Shown in pieces: positions 52,978 to 62,621 of a stretch of 64,000 nt of DNA. The stretch is taken from assembly GCF_030159955.1 (NCBI RefSeq), contig NZ_BSNK01000002.1, forward strand, positions 372,001 through 436,000, in the 5' to 3' direction. Made by a program: the position numbers and the translations under genes. The DNA is from Algimonas ampicilliniresistens (GTDB lineage: Bacteria; Pseudomonadota; Alphaproteobacteria; Caulobacterales; Maricaulaceae). The notes beneath the pieces are model-generated. The model searched no databases. It was not told the DNA's origin and saw nothing but the letters and a program-made list of their open reading frames with translations. Each line of letters starts with the position of its first letter. The stretch's first letter is position 1.

Positions 52978-53817
52978 ATGGATTTTCTCATCATGAATGG
53001 GGCGGGCAACCGGTTTGCGGTGTTCGATGCGCGTAAGGCGCTCGATTTTGCTCTGTCTGATGAACAGGTAAAGGCTATCTGCGCGCCCGGCTCCGCCGCC
53101 ATGGGCCCGCTCGGTGCCGATCAGTTGCTTGTCCTGCGACCGCCGAAATCACCAGAGGCGGATATTTTCATGGAAATCCGAAACCAGTCAGGCTCTGAGG
53201 TCGATGCGTGCGGGAATGCGACGCGCTGTGTGGCGTGGCTGGTGATGGAAGAGACGGGCGAAGCAGCAGCAACTGTGCAGACCAATGCCGCGCTACTGGC
53301 CGCGACGCGTACGGGGCCACTATCCATTGCCGTGGATATGGGTGAACCCAGACTCGACTGGTCGCAAATCCCGCTCAAAGAACCGATGCACACCCATCAT
53401 GTCGATGTGAAGCTCGGTCCCATCGATAATCCCGTCCTGTCCAATCCCGGCGCGGTCAGTATGGGCAATCCGCACGTCGTGTTTTTTGTCGAAGATTTTG
53501 AGACAGTGAAGCCACATCTGGCGGGGCCGATGGTCGAGTTTCACCCGCTCTTTCCAGAACAGACCAATGTTGGCTTTGCCCGTATTGACGGCCCAAAAAA
53601 TATTCGGCTCAAAGTTTGGGAACGGGATGCCGGTTTGACCCAAGCCTGCGGCACGGGTGCCTGTGCCGCCGTGGTCGCGGCCCACCGCCAAAAACGCGCC
53701 GATCGCGATGTGCAAGTGGACGTCGATGGTGGGACGCTACACATCCATTGGCGCGAAAGCGACAATCACGTCATCCTGAGCGGCCCGGTCGAATTAGAAG
53801 GGCGCGGGACGCTCTAA
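52978..53817 (+). CDS. dapF: Diaminopimelate epimerase
   Basis: 279 residues from ATG 52978, matching the family start MDFLIMNGAGNRFAVFD; the longer frame from 52849 is not family-like. Two catalytic cysteines are present: Cys78 in DACGNATRC and the second in TQACGTGACAAVVAA. Converts LL- to meso-diaminopimelate. It is divergent from the BON-MscS gene. Confidence 0.96.
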   Translation: MDFLIMNGAGNRFAVFDARKALDFALSDEQVKAICAPGSAAMGPLGADQLLVLRPPKSPEADIFMEIRNQSGSEVDACGNATRCVAWLVMEETGEAAATVQTNAALLAATRTGPLSIAVDMGEPRLDWSQIPLKEPMHTHHVDVKLGPIDNPVLSNPGAVSMGNPHVVFFVEDFETVKPHLAGPMVEFHPLFPEQTNVGFARIDGPKNIRLKVWERDAGLTQACGTGACAAVVAAHRQKRADRDVQVDVDGGTLHIHWRESDNHVILSGPVELEGRGTL

Positions 53818-53894
53818 CAATCCCTTGATTGTGACGTAAACAATGGGGTTTCCGCCCTGATCCGGGTCGCTCAAAATATGTTGTTGATGTGAGC

Positions 53895-54536
53895 TTAGCT
53901 GTCAGCCTCTGGAAATTCGATCAACGGTCCCAGGTTCTCGATCACCTGATGGGCGTCAAAGACATTTTCGGCCTTGGTAGGTTTCGGGCCATTGCCAAAA
54001 CGGACTTCGGCTGTGGCACGATATTTAGTGATCTCGCGGACATTAAAATCGTCGAAGAACGGGTCATAAAACGGATCATAAAACCCGCGATAGCCAAAGC
54101 CGCGACGATGGCGGAATCCACGAAAGCGAGAATAGTGATAGCCGCGCGACCAACCGTAACGGGGCCGGAAGAAGCTATAGCCGAAATAAGGATCATAGGC
54201 AGAGGTAAAACCTGAGTTGACCCGTGTGCGCGTCTTCGCTTCAAGATCGCGTTCTTGCAATTCGAACCAGTCAAAGCCGCGTTCCACCGCTGTCTCAGCG
54301 GCGCGGAACAGCATGTAATTTTCAACTGTGTCGCGCTTGGTCAGCGAATTACCAGCAAAGGCGATCCGGGCACGATCCGCTTCGATCATTTGCTGGGAAA
54401 ACCCGTCATAAGCGCCGGGCTCACTGGCGGGTTGATAAGGTGTAGCCGTTGCACAGGCGGTAAGCACAATAGCGCTCACACATAAAAGGGCGTGGCGAAG
54501 TTTATTAGAAGTCGCCATTTTTAGGGGAATAGACAT
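53895..54536 (-). CDS. CC0125/CC1285-type lipoprotein with aromatic/basic-rich region
   Basis: 213 residues from ATG 54536 (AGGAG about 6 nt upstream). Lipobox LTAC (Cys28), then TPYQPASEPGAYDGFSQQMIEADRARIAFAGN and DTVENYMLFRAAETAVERGFDWFEL, the pattern of CC0125/CC1285 lipoproteins found in Caulobacter relatives. A segment at about 120-170 is rich in Arg, Tyr and Phe (RGFRHRRGFGYRGFYDPFYDPFF). The protein is probably anchored in the envelope; function unknown. Confidence 0.75.
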   Translation of the reverse strand: MSIPLKMATSNKLRHALLCVSAIVLTACATATPYQPASEPGAYDGFSQQMIEADRARIAFAGNSLTKRDTVENYMLFRAAETAVERGFDWFELQERDLEAKTRTRVNSGFTSAYDPYFGYSFFRPRYGWSRGYHYSRFRGFRHRRGFGYRGFYDPFYDPFFDDFNVREITKYRATAEVRFGNGPKPTKAENVFDAHQVIENLGPLIEFPEADS

Positions 54537-54676
54537 ATAAATCTCCTAATCTCGCCCGCTGCGATAGCGCGACAAACCTGAACGTCCCCTGTATGAAACA
54601 TAAGCGTTTCGTATGATTATATAAGGCCTGCGTCACATTTACGCTAATCAAGTCTATGCGACCCGATTGTGAGCGA

Positions 54677-55123
54677 TCACGGTTTGGCTCGCGCGCGCCG
54701 CTCCAAAATTATGGACACGATCGCCCAAAGACTGATTGGCGTCGCCAGCAGAAGCGGGAAAATTGTCAGCCAAATTGGCATCCACTCAGACGGTCGAGCC
54801 ATCAGGCTCAACCCGATCCATGGCAGAGCCAGAACTAAGGTCCAGAGACCATGCACGGGCCGAAAACCATACCGCCACGCGGTCCATGCCAAACGCAAGA
54901 TCACGGCCCCCGGAATAATGGCAAAGGCGCCAAGCCCTAGCGACAATAGCGCCGCCGAACTGGCCGCTGAGAAGCCGGGATCAGTTTCGTAAAAGCCGAG
55001 AAAGAACCAAAGCGTCGCTGCGACCGCGCAGAACAGCCAGATAGCGGCCAGTCCCGCCACGATCCGGTCCACGGGCCGTCCTTGAGCGGGCGGTCGTTTG
55101 ATAATTGGCTCACGCGCAGTCAT
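54677..55123 (-). CDS. Four-helix membrane protein of unknown function
   Basis: 148 residues, four hydrophobic helices (about 20-42, 52-75, 90-107, 118-137), and basic ends. It is divergent from the metallopeptidase gene. No family recognised; the coding call rests on length, hydrophobicity and lack of competing frame. Confidence 0.65.
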   Translation of the reverse strand: MTAREPIIKRPPAQGRPVDRIVAGLAAIWLFCAVAATLWFFLGFYETDPGFSAASSAALLSLGLGAFAIIPGAVILRLAWTAWRYGFRPVHGLWTLVLALPWIGLSLMARPSEWMPIWLTIFPLLLATPISLWAIVSIILERRARAKP

Positions 55124-55256
55124 GGCACGGCGCTATCTGAGCCATGCGCTCCCGTCATTGATTTTCTACCACGTTCAGCGATTGCCCTTCTGTGATTGCT
55201 CTGAGGCCGCTATTGGTGAAGAGGGGATAGGACATGACGATTTGGAGGCCCTGAAT

Positions 55257-56549
55257 ATGCCGCGCCTGAGGCACGTATTGACCCGGCGGTTGGTCCTGTC
55301 CGGCCTAATGTTGGGGGCTGCCGTGACAGCGCCCGCTTATGCCATGGATGCCTTTGAAGCGGTTAAGGGGCCGCTCGATTATATCGGGAGTGTAGAATTC
55401 TTTCCTGAAGCAGGGGCTTTGTCAGCGGGTTGGACCGTGCGCATTGCGGAAGATGATCTTGATGAAATCTCCTTTGCGCTGAGTTCAGCTTTTGGCACGG
55501 CGTCTGTGGCCGGGGCCGATGTGGTCGATGTCACGACTGAGCTGGATGAACGTTTTGGCGGTGCGGTTCGGACCTACCGGATTGATCTCGCGCCCTCGGT
55601 CAATGGCGCGGACCGGATCGTCAAATTCGCCTATGGTGGCCCGCTCTTTCCAGAAGAGCTCCCGCTTCCGATTAATACGCTGGATTCTGACAAGATCGAA
55701 CTGACGGTCGATAGTTTCTGGTTTCCCTTTGACGCTCGCTTTGATTCCGATCTGACGGCTCGGGTGCAGGTGCGCCTTGCAGGCGAATGGTCCGCGGTCG
55801 GAGTCGGGTCGGTTGTATCGACCCCAAAGGGATTTCATTTTGTCCAAGCCGAACCGGCGCTCGATATCGCTTTCTCGCTGCTCTCAAACTCAGAGGTTGT
55901 TAAGGCGGATGATTATGTCATTCATGATGCACGCTCAGAACCCGGCACAAAGCTCGAAGAACTCACAGGCGCGCTAGAATTTTGCACTGCATATTTGAAC
56001 GGTTTGGCGGGTCCGGCAGGGCCACTGCCGCAGGCCTCGATCATTGTGACGGATCGTCCTGAAGGCGGTTATTCTCGCGGGACGTTGATCGCGTTGACCG
56101 ACATTGAAGATGATGATGAAGAATATCTGCTTCAATTCATTTGTCATGAGTTGGCGCATTATTGGAGCAAGGCCAATGCTGGCGGTCCGGAAAACTGGAT
56201 CAATGAAGGACTTGCCGACTATCTGGCCAATATGGGCGTGCGTAACGCGCTCGGCGAAACCGTGTTCGACGCCCGTATGGCGCGCTACGCCGAACAAATC
56301 GAAGGGCATGACCTGCCACCGATCTGGGCAGCGGAGCTAACCGAGCGACCGCCTTACCTAATCATGTACCGCGCCGCGCCGGTCGCGCTGCAGCATCTTG
56401 AAGAGCGTATGGGTCGCGCGACCTTTACAGCCTTTATGCAGCGCATCATGACCGACCGTGTTCGAACCACACCCGCCTTGCTGGCCTTGTTAGAAGAGAT
56501 GGCAGGCGCGGAGATCCGGACATGGTTCGAGACGCGATTGGCGGATTAG
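55257..56549 (+). CDS. Secreted HExxH metallopeptidase-like protein
   Basis: 430 residues from ATG 55257 with GGAGG 8 nt upstream; the longer frame from 55098 lacks this. Signal peptide (about 1-25, LSGLMLGAAVTAPAYA). The zinc motif HELAH in FICHELAHYWSKANAGGPENWINEGLADYLAN provides HExxH plus the downstream glutamate of gluzincins. The N-terminal half resembles the beta domain of M1-like proteins. It is likely periplasmic or secreted; substrate unknown. Confidence 0.85.
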   Translation: MPRLRHVLTRRLVLSGLMLGAAVTAPAYAMDAFEAVKGPLDYIGSVEFFPEAGALSAGWTVRIAEDDLDEISFALSSAFGTASVAGADVVDVTTELDERFGGAVRTYRIDLAPSVNGADRIVKFAYGGPLFPEELPLPINTLDSDKIELTVDSFWFPFDARFDSDLTARVQVRLAGEWSAVGVGSVVSTPKGFHFVQAEPALDIAFSLLSNSEVVKADDYVIHDARSEPGTKLEELTGALEFCTAYLNGLAGPAGPLPQASIIVTDRPEGGYSRGTLIALTDIEDDDEEYLLQFICHELAHYWSKANAGGPENWINEGLADYLANMGVRNALGETVFDARMARYAEQIEGHDLPPIWAAELTERPPYLIMYRAAPVALQHLEERMGRATFTAFMQRIMTDRVRTTPALLALLEEMAGAEIRTWFETRLAD

Positions 56550-56577
56550 AGGCAGGTTATTCTGATTATTCTGGGCT

Positions 56578-57163
56578 TTGACGTGTGATGAAATCCATCT
56601 GCAGGAGATCGCATATGCCATTGACCGCTCCGCATGTACCCTCTGCCTCGCTTTGGACCTTGATCGAGGGGTTGGGCAGTTCGGCTTTTTGGACGACGCT
56701 GTCAGTGATGCGCGGATCGTGCAGCTCGGTGAGAATACGCACGGCGTGAAAGACGACACAGCGTTGAAGACAGGCGCGATCCGCTATCTGCATGCCCAGA
56801 TGGGGTTTGATGTCATCGCCTTTGAAAGCGCGGTCTATCAGTGCGACGAAAGCGACCTTCATCTGGCTCAAATGGCGGAACCGGATCGGGACCAGATTGT
56901 AGCGCGCATGACGTTGCGCAGTATGGCCGCCTATATTCGTCAGCAATCCGCGGACGCAAACACCGATCAGCGCGCGGTTCGATGTGCAAACGCCGCTTAT
57001 CCAGATATTGCCAGATCAGTACGACGGCGTCGTAGTGATTGACACAGCGCACGCACGCGGCACTTTGAGTTCCGACCGGGTGGATAGAGCCGTGGCCCAA
57101 CGTCCGATTGACGATAACGCGAGCCCGGTTACGTGCGATCTGTCGAGCGCACCCCAGCCCTAA
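56578..57163 (+). pseudogene. Decayed erythromycin-esterase-family gene
   Basis: The first frame (56578-57042) reads ARIVQLGENTHGVKDD and FDVIAFESAVYQCDESDL, the N-terminal signature of erythromycin esterase-like proteins, then breaks into unrelated residues. A second frame ending at TAA 57161-57163 reads QTPLIQILPDQYDGVVVIDTA, like the family C-terminus. The middle (catalytic) region is missing and the frame is shifted, so this is a truncated, frameshifted remnant. It follows the metallopeptidase gene by about 30 bp. Confidence 0.75.
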
Positions 57164-57164
57164 C

Positions 57165-57190
57165 AAAAAGGCCGCCCGGACGGGGCGACC
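57165..57190 (-). terminator. Intrinsic terminator of hppA
   Basis: Minus-strand GGUCGCCC/GGGCGGCC stem (one G-U pair; 57190-57170) followed by UUUUU (57169-57165), about 30 nt after the hppA stop. Confidence 0.75.
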
Positions 57191-57217
57191 TCAAACTCGG
57201 GTAAAAGCGTGTCAGCT

Positions 57218-59341
57218 CTAGTGAGCAACAACCGCCAATAGAAGCAGAGCGATGATGTTGGTGATTTTGATCATCGGGTTCACCGCTGGACCAGCGGTAT
57301 CCTTGTAGGGATCGCCGACTGTATCGCCCGTGATGGACGCTTTGTGGGCTTCTGAGCCTTTGCCACCGTGATGGCCGTCCTCAATATACTTCTTGGCATT
57401 ATCCCATGCGCCGCCACCGGCTGTCATGGAGAGGGCCAGGAAGAGACCGGTCACGATCACGCCCATCAGCATGGCGCCGAGTGAGGCGAGCGCCTGGCTT
57501 GTACCAGCGATAAACTGGATCGCGAAGAAAAGCACAATTGGCGACAGGATCGGCAGCAAGGACGGTTTGATCATCTCTTTGATCGCAGCGCCCGTAAGGA
57601 GGTCCACAGCCTTGGCATAGTCCGGGCGAGACGTGCCCTTCAAGATGCCCGGATCCGCTTTAAACTGACGACGGACTTCTTCGACAATCGCACTGGCCGC
57701 GCGGCCAACGGACTGCATCGCCCATGCACCGAACAGGTAAGGCAGCAAGCCCCCGATAAACAAACCGACAATCACATAGGGATTGGTTAGGCTGAAATCG
57801 ACGGTGACACCGGACAATGGATTACCCGGCTGAGCCGAGAAATACAGAATGTCCTGATAATAAGCCGCGAACAGCACCAGAGCACCGAGACCGGCAGAGC
57901 CAATCGCATAGCCTTTGGTAACAGCTTTGGTCGTGTTGCCAACGGCGTCGAGCGTATCAGTCGTGTTGCGCACTTCTGGATCCAGCTCAGCCATTTCAGC
58001 AATGCCGCCCGCATTATCCGTGACAGGACCGAAGGCGTCGAGCGCGACGATCATCCCAGCCACGCCGAGCATAGCGGTCACAGCGATAGCGATGCCGTAA
58101 AGGCCAGCCAGGCTGAAGGTGATGATGATACCCGCCACAATGATCAGGGCCGGAATAGCGGTCGCTTCCATTGAGACAGCGAGACCTGCAATCACATTGG
58201 TACCGTGACCGGATTCAGACGCTTCAGCGACCGACTTCACCGGGCGGTATTTCGTACCCGTATAATATTCGGTGATCATCACGATCAGGCCCGTGATGAC
58301 CAGACCGACGATGCTGCAAAGGAATAGATCCATGCCGCTGAATGAGGCCGCCGAGCCGTCCGCAAGAACGCGACCGACTTCATTGACCGTGCCCATGCCG
58401 TTATCAAGCACATAGCTCGTGACGAGATAGATCGCGCCAACGGATAAAACGCCGGTAGCGATCAGACCTTTGTAAAGCGCGCCCATAACATTCACTGAGC
58501 CCTTAGACAGGCGCACGAAGAAGGTGCCGAAGATGGAGGTGATGATACACGCGCCGCCGATCGCCATTGGGTAGAGAACGAGGTCCAATGCGCTTGGGAA
58601 CAGAATTGAGCCGAGGATCATAGTGGCCGCGATGGTCACAACATAGGTCTCGAACAAATCCGCAGCCATACCGGCACAGTCACCGACATTGTCGCCAACA
58701 TTATCCGCGATGGTCGCAGGGTTGCGAGGATCATCTTCCGGAATACCGGCTTCGATTTTACCGACGAGATCGCCGCCAACATCTGCACCCTTGGTGAAGA
58801 TACCGCCGCCGAGACGCGCAAAGACCGAAATCAGGGACGCGCCGAGCGACAGGCTAACCAAGCCATCAATCACGCCGCGTGCATCTGCCGCCATGGGGCC
58901 TGTTAGAACCATATAATAAACGGCCAAGCCTAGCAGAGCGAGGCCCGCCACGAGCATGCCCGTGATCGCGCCTGCTTTGAAGGCGATGTTCAGGCCTGCG
59001 CCAAGTGAGCCGCGTGACGCTTCGGTCGTGCGGACGTTCGCTTGGACGGAAACCAGCATGCCGACATAACCGGCGATACCCGACAAGACCGCACCGATGA
59101 CAAAGCCGACTGGAGCGATGAGGTTTTGGAACAGTAAAGCCAGCAGGATAGTCACGACGACGCCGACGATGGCGATCGTTTTATACTGCTTGTTCAAATA
59201 GGCTTTTGCGCCTTCTTGGATCGCGCCTGCGATCTCGTTCATACGTTCATTGCCAGTGCTGGCCTTCATCAGGCTGGCACGGGTCACGATCCCGTAAAGC
59301 ACAGCGATCAACGCTGCGCCGATGATAAGATAGAGTGTCAT
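57218..59341 (-). CDS. hppA: Membrane H+-translocating pyrophosphatase, K+-independent type
   Basis: 707 residues with about 16 hydrophobic helices. Pyrophosphate-binding motif [22 protein letters not shown] and [25 protein letters not shown] are the family hallmarks. The [16 protein letters not shown] segment carries lysine at the position that marks the potassium-independent, proton-pumping subfamily. It uses pyrophosphate to energise the inner membrane. No strong ribosome site precedes ATG 59341. A terminator follows the gene. No other gene shares its operon. Confidence 0.97.
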   Translation of the reverse strand: MTLYLIIGAALIAVLYGIVTRASLMKASTGNERMNEIAGAIQEGAKAYLNKQYKTIAIVGVVVTILLALLFQNLIAPVGFVIGAVLSGIAGYVGMLVSVQANVRTTEASRGSLGAGLNIAFKAGAITGMLVAGLALLGLAVYYMVLTGPMAADARGVIDGLVSLSLGASLISVFARLGGGIFTKGADVGGDLVGKIEAGIPEDDPRNPATIADNVGDNVGDCAGMAADLFETYVVTIAATMILGSILFPSALDLVLYPMAIGGACIITSIFGTFFVRLSKGSVNVMGALYKGLIATGVLSVGAIYLVTSYVLDNGMGTVNEVGRVLADGSAASFSGMDLFLCSIVGLVITGLIVMITEYYTGTKYRPVKSVAEASESGHGTNVIAGLAVSMEATAIPALIIVAGIIITFSLAGLYGIAIAVTAMLGVAGMIVALDAFGPVTDNAGGIAEMAELDPEVRNTTDTLDAVGNTTKAVTKGYAIGSAGLGALVLFAAYYQDILYFSAQPGNPLSGVTVDFSLTNPYVIVGLFIGGLLPYLFGAWAMQSVGRAASAIVEEVRRQFKADPGILKGTSRPDYAKAVDLLTGAAIKEMIKPSLLPILSPIVLFFAIQFIAGTSQALASLGAMLMGVIVTGLFLALSMTAGGGAWDNAKKYIEDGHHGGKGSEAHKASITGDTVGDPYKDTAGPAVNPMIKITNIIALLLLAVVAH

Positions 59342-59600
59342 GATTGATCTGGCCCCAACCCTTGGCGGTCGGGTCTCCCTCAGTTTTTGAGTCCTGAAGT
59401 TGGCCGATGGATAAGCCGTCCCAGTAGACCCAGGCTCAACATCCGTCGCTTCCCCTCGCGATATATGAAGTTGGCCGCTCCTCCTCCCCCTTATTGAGTG
59501 GTGGAGTAGCGCTTCCCTTCGCGATGGGGCGTCCTTGGCCCAATTTCATCGCAGTTTCAAGACATGGCAATGACGGCGCCATGACAGCTTCGTCTGCCGG

Positions 59601-60779
59601 TCAAGCGTCGATCAGGCGGGCCTTGGTCTCGTCGCGGTGTTTTTTGAGATATTTCATGAATGGTGTACCGCCCGTGCCGACATCGGGATCATTGCCGGCG
59701 CTGGTCTTACCCTGCTTCTGAATATAGCTGGCGGCATATTGCAGATGGCGCGAGCGGAAGTCGGCAACGGCTTGGATGATGGCGTTGTAAGCTAGCGTCA
59801 GGTCACGGTCACCCGCGCCTTCGACAAAGTGGCGCAAAGAGGACTGTGTCCGCACATCATCGATAAACTTACGGTGGCCCGGCGGACGGTAGATGTGCAG
59901 CTGGTCCAGATAGGCTTTGAGCGGATCATCCGCGTGACCAACCTGCATTAGCGCGTCCATGGTCGGCACGATGGAGGATTGCGATCCAGTCTGGCCGCGA
60001 AAGGCCTGCGGCTTGCCGCCAAAGGCCTCGACGCCTTCATAAATCAAACCGCCAGGCAGGGCAGGATTGTCTTTCCAGCCGTGAATGTAAGGCCGCACGC
60101 GGGTGAAATAGGTATGCGGGTCGCAGCGTTCCGGCATACGGTCAAACAGTGCGTTGATCGCGGCCCAGTGCGTGGCCATGCCTTCTAACTCAACCCGGAC
60201 TGTGTCAGTGTCACCCGTTGCGATGGCGTTCAGAATTGTCGGGATCGCGGCCAGAACTTTCCCGGCGCGCGCTTCAATCGCGACATGGACCAGTACGAAC
60301 CAGGCCTCGTCCTGCCCACCGAGGAAGGGTTGGATCATGAAAATATTGTCGAGGTCAATCGGACGGTCGGCATCAAATAGGCCCCAGTTATCCAGCACAT
60401 AGCCGGAATAGGGCAGCAGTGGTTGCTGACCAAGCCGTTCGGCCAGAGCATGCATCGGGACGGCCAAAGCGCGCGGCAGCAGGGCCGGCGCGTCCGCCTC
60501 TCCCCAGACATAGGCTTGGATCAGGAAGCTATAATGTACCATCGCCATGCGGGCCTGCTCGTCTGTCAGGTCGGCAATATCGTCCGCCTCGACATTATTA
60601 GGCAGGTCACGCAGCATGAGATCCCGTAACCGACCCGTGACCAAGGTCTTGGGCAGGGCCATAGCCACATTGCGAACGGCGGCCATTTTGCCGTGTAGTT
60701 CGACATCGGGCGCGTCGTAACGGCAAAGAAAGCCGCGCTCGGCGGAAATATCGTAATCGCTCAGGGTCAAATGGGTCAT
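59601..60779 (-). CDS. Indoleamine 2,3-dioxygenase family protein
   Basis: 392 residues, typical of bacterial IDO-like enzymes. Motifs: DNWGLFDADRPIDLDNIFMIQPF, AFRGQTGSQSSIVPTMDALM, RPPGHRKFIDDV and FRSRHLQYAASYIQKQGK with the likely heme-proximal histidine; GTGGTPFMKYLKKHRDET at the C-terminus. Oxidises tryptophan to N-formylkynurenine; tryptophan 2,3-dioxygenase is the more frequent bacterial alternative. Transcribed divergently from an Lrp/AsnC regulator. Confidence 0.9.
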   Translation of the reverse strand: MTHLTLSDYDISAERGFLCRYDAPDVELHGKMAAVRNVAMALPKTLVTGRLRDLMLRDLPNNVEADDIADLTDEQARMAMVHYSFLIQAYVWGEADAPALLPRALAVPMHALAERLGQQPLLPYSGYVLDNWGLFDADRPIDLDNIFMIQPFLGGQDEAWFVLVHVAIEARAGKVLAAIPTILNAIATGDTDTVRVELEGMATHWAAINALFDRMPERCDPHTYFTRVRPYIHGWKDNPALPGGLIYEGVEAFGGKPQAFRGQTGSQSSIVPTMDALMQVGHADDPLKAYLDQLHIYRPPGHRKFIDDVRTQSSLRHFVEGAGDRDLTLAYNAIIQAVADFRSRHLQYAASYIQKQGKTSAGNDPDVGTGGTPFMKYLKKHRDETKARLIDA

Positions 60780-60798
60780 GGGGTCTCGCTAACCGCTA

Positions 60799-60816
60799 TT
60801 ATTCACGCAAGAATAA
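60799..60816. promoter_or_regulatory. Inverted repeat between IDO and lrp genes, candidate operator
   Basis: TTATTC-ACGCAA-GAATAA: perfect 6-bp arms in the 96-bp divergent gap, placed 20 bp from the IDO start and 60 bp from the regulator start; plausible binding site for the Lrp-type protein. Confidence 0.45.
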
Positions 60817-60875
60817 CGCGTATGATTTCGCATGAGCTTGCTTTATGGGTTTTATGGCGTAATTATCTGCAAGGA

Positions 60876-61328
60876 ATGACGAAATTAGACCTGATTAACG
60901 CGCAAATATTGCAAGAGCTAGAAACGGATGGGCGGATCAGCAATGCTGAACTGGCCGATCGGGTTGGGCTCTCCGCTTCAGCCTGCCTGCGCCGCGTGCA
61001 GGAGCTTGAGCGGACGGGGGTTATCCAAGGCTACCGTGCGGTGCTAGATCGGTCGCGGCTTGGCGGGGCGGTCACGGTCTTTGTCATGGTCGGTCTATCC
61101 GCCCATTTACGCCGCGACGCCGCCGCGTTTGAAGCCGCGATGATGGCGGCGCCGGAAGTGCGTGAATGTCACAATGTCACTGGGTCCGTCGAATATTTGT
61201 TACGGGTCGAGGTCGCAGACCTAGTTGCTTACAAAGCCTTCCACGCGGACACGCTGGGCCGTGTCCCGCAGGTGGCGAGCATCACGTCTTATATATCGCT
61301 AGGCTCGGCCAAAGATATGCGGGCTTAG
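60876..61328 (+). CDS. Lrp/AsnC-family transcriptional regulator
   Basis: 150 residues from ATG 60876 (an ORF from 60771 has a non-family extension). N-terminal winged helix: LDLINAQILQELETDGRISNAELADRVGLSASACLRRVQELERTGVIQGYRAVLD. C-terminal RAM domain: EVRECHNVTGSVEYLLRVEV. Its divergent position to IDO parallels KynR, an Lrp-type regulator of kynurenine-pathway genes in Pseudomonas; kynurenine or tryptophan as effector is therefore an inference. Confidence 0.93.
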   Translation: MTKLDLINAQILQELETDGRISNAELADRVGLSASACLRRVQELERTGVIQGYRAVLDRSRLGGAVTVFVMVGLSAHLRRDAAAFEAAMMAAPEVRECHNVTGSVEYLLRVEVADLVAYKAFHADTLGRVPQVASITSYISLGSAKDMRA

Positions 61329-61411
61329 GGTCGATCCTCACGCTCTTGTTATGGAACCCGTCTGCAATTCGCGTATATGCGTAGATAGACCAGACTTATT
61401 TGGAGACTTCT

Positions 61412-62581
61412 ATGCGCTTGCCTCTCGCTCTTTCCCTGACCTTCGCTCTCGCCGCCCCAGTTTTCGCTCAGACGACGGTCACAGGCACAGCCGGAACGAC
61501 CCTGCAGATGACCGAGCTGGCGACCTTTGACGGCGCATGGGCCATGACGTTCTTGCCAGATGGTCGCGCGCTGGTGACAGAACAAGCGGGCTCAATCTGG
61601 CTGCTCAATCAATCGGGCGCCAAGATCGCGCGGATTGGCAATGTGCCAGACGTTCAAGACCGCGGGCAGGGCGGCTTAGGCGACATCATTATCGACCCGG
61701 ACTTCGCGACCAACAACATCGTCTATATCTCTTACGTCGAACGCGACGCTGAGAATAATCGCCTCTCCGGCGCGGCAGTCACGCGGGCAACTCTGACTCT
61801 GACATCGAATGGCGGTACGCTGTCCGATGGTGACGTGATTTGGCGTCAATTCCCGAAAGTCACGGGCAATGGTCATTACGGGCACCGGATGGTGATCTCT
61901 CCTGATGGCTATTTATTCATCACCTCTGGCGATCGGCAGAAATTTACGCCGGCGCAGAATATGGACATGAATTTGGGCAAGGTGATCCGACTGAACCGGG
62001 ATGGTTCTGTCCCCGAAGATAATCCCTTCTTTGGCCAAGGTGGTGTGACCAATCAGATCTGGTCGCTCGGCCACCGTAATCCGCTTGGCATTGATTTCGA
62101 TGCCGAAGGAGACCTCTGGCTGCACGAAATGGGCCCGAAACATGGTGACGAGCTCAACCGCGTCCTGCGCTCGGAAAATTACGGCTATCCGGTAGTCAGC
62201 AATGGTGACCACTACTCCGGCAAGGAAATTCCGGACCATTCAACCAACCCCATTTATGAAAATCCAGCCGCCTATTGGGTTCCAGCAATCAGCCCGGCGG
62301 GTTTCACCATCTATGATGGCGATCTGTTCGAAGATTTCAAAAGCGACGGGTTTATCGGTGGTCTTTCAAGCCAAGCGCTAATCCGCGTCGTCTTCGACAG
62401 TGACAAGATCGAGGCGGCGAGCGACTCGCCGTCCAAGTCGGATCGTCGCGAAACGATTGCGGCGGAAGCCGAGCGGTTCGAATGGGGCAAACGTATTCGC
62501 GAAGTCGAACAAGGCCCGGATGGCGCGCTTTATGTGCTGGAAGACAATGAAGGTCGGTTGCTCAAGCTAACGCCGGGATAA
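61412..62581 (+). CDS. PQQ-dependent sugar dehydrogenase family protein
   Basis: 389 residues from ATG 61412 with GGAG 8 nt upstream. Signal peptide MRLPLALSLTFALAAPVFA. Six-bladed propeller motifs: AMTFLPDGRALVTEQAG, YGHRMVISPDGYLFITSGDR, QIWSLGHRNPLGIDFDAEGDLWLHEMGPKHGDELNRV. It resembles soluble glucose/aldose sugar dehydrogenases that use PQQ and calcium in the periplasm. Whether this organism makes PQQ is not visible here. Confidence 0.9.
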   Translation: MRLPLALSLTFALAAPVFAQTTVTGTAGTTLQMTELATFDGAWAMTFLPDGRALVTEQAGSIWLLNQSGAKIARIGNVPDVQDRGQGGLGDIIIDPDFATNNIVYISYVERDAENNRLSGAAVTRATLTLTSNGGTLSDGDVIWRQFPKVTGNGHYGHRMVISPDGYLFITSGDRQKFTPAQNMDMNLGKVIRLNRDGSVPEDNPFFGQGGVTNQIWSLGHRNPLGIDFDAEGDLWLHEMGPKHGDELNRVLRSENYGYPVVSNGDHYSGKEIPDHSTNPIYENPAAYWVPAISPAGFTIYDGDLFEDFKSDGFIGGLSSQALIRVVFDSDKIEAASDSPSKSDRRETIAAEAERFEWGKRIREVEQGPDGALYVLEDNEGRLLKLTPG

Positions 62582-62621
62582 GGTTTTGGGCGCATTTTCA
62601 TTTAAAATGTGCGCCCGAACC
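62582..62621. terminator. Long inverted repeat between convergent genes
   Basis: GGTT..GGGCGCA...TGCGCCC..AACC, with flanking arms TTTT/AAAA and a 2-nt bulge, covering the last codons of the patatin-type gene. It fits a bidirectional terminator, although strong U-tracts are absent. Confidence 0.45.
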
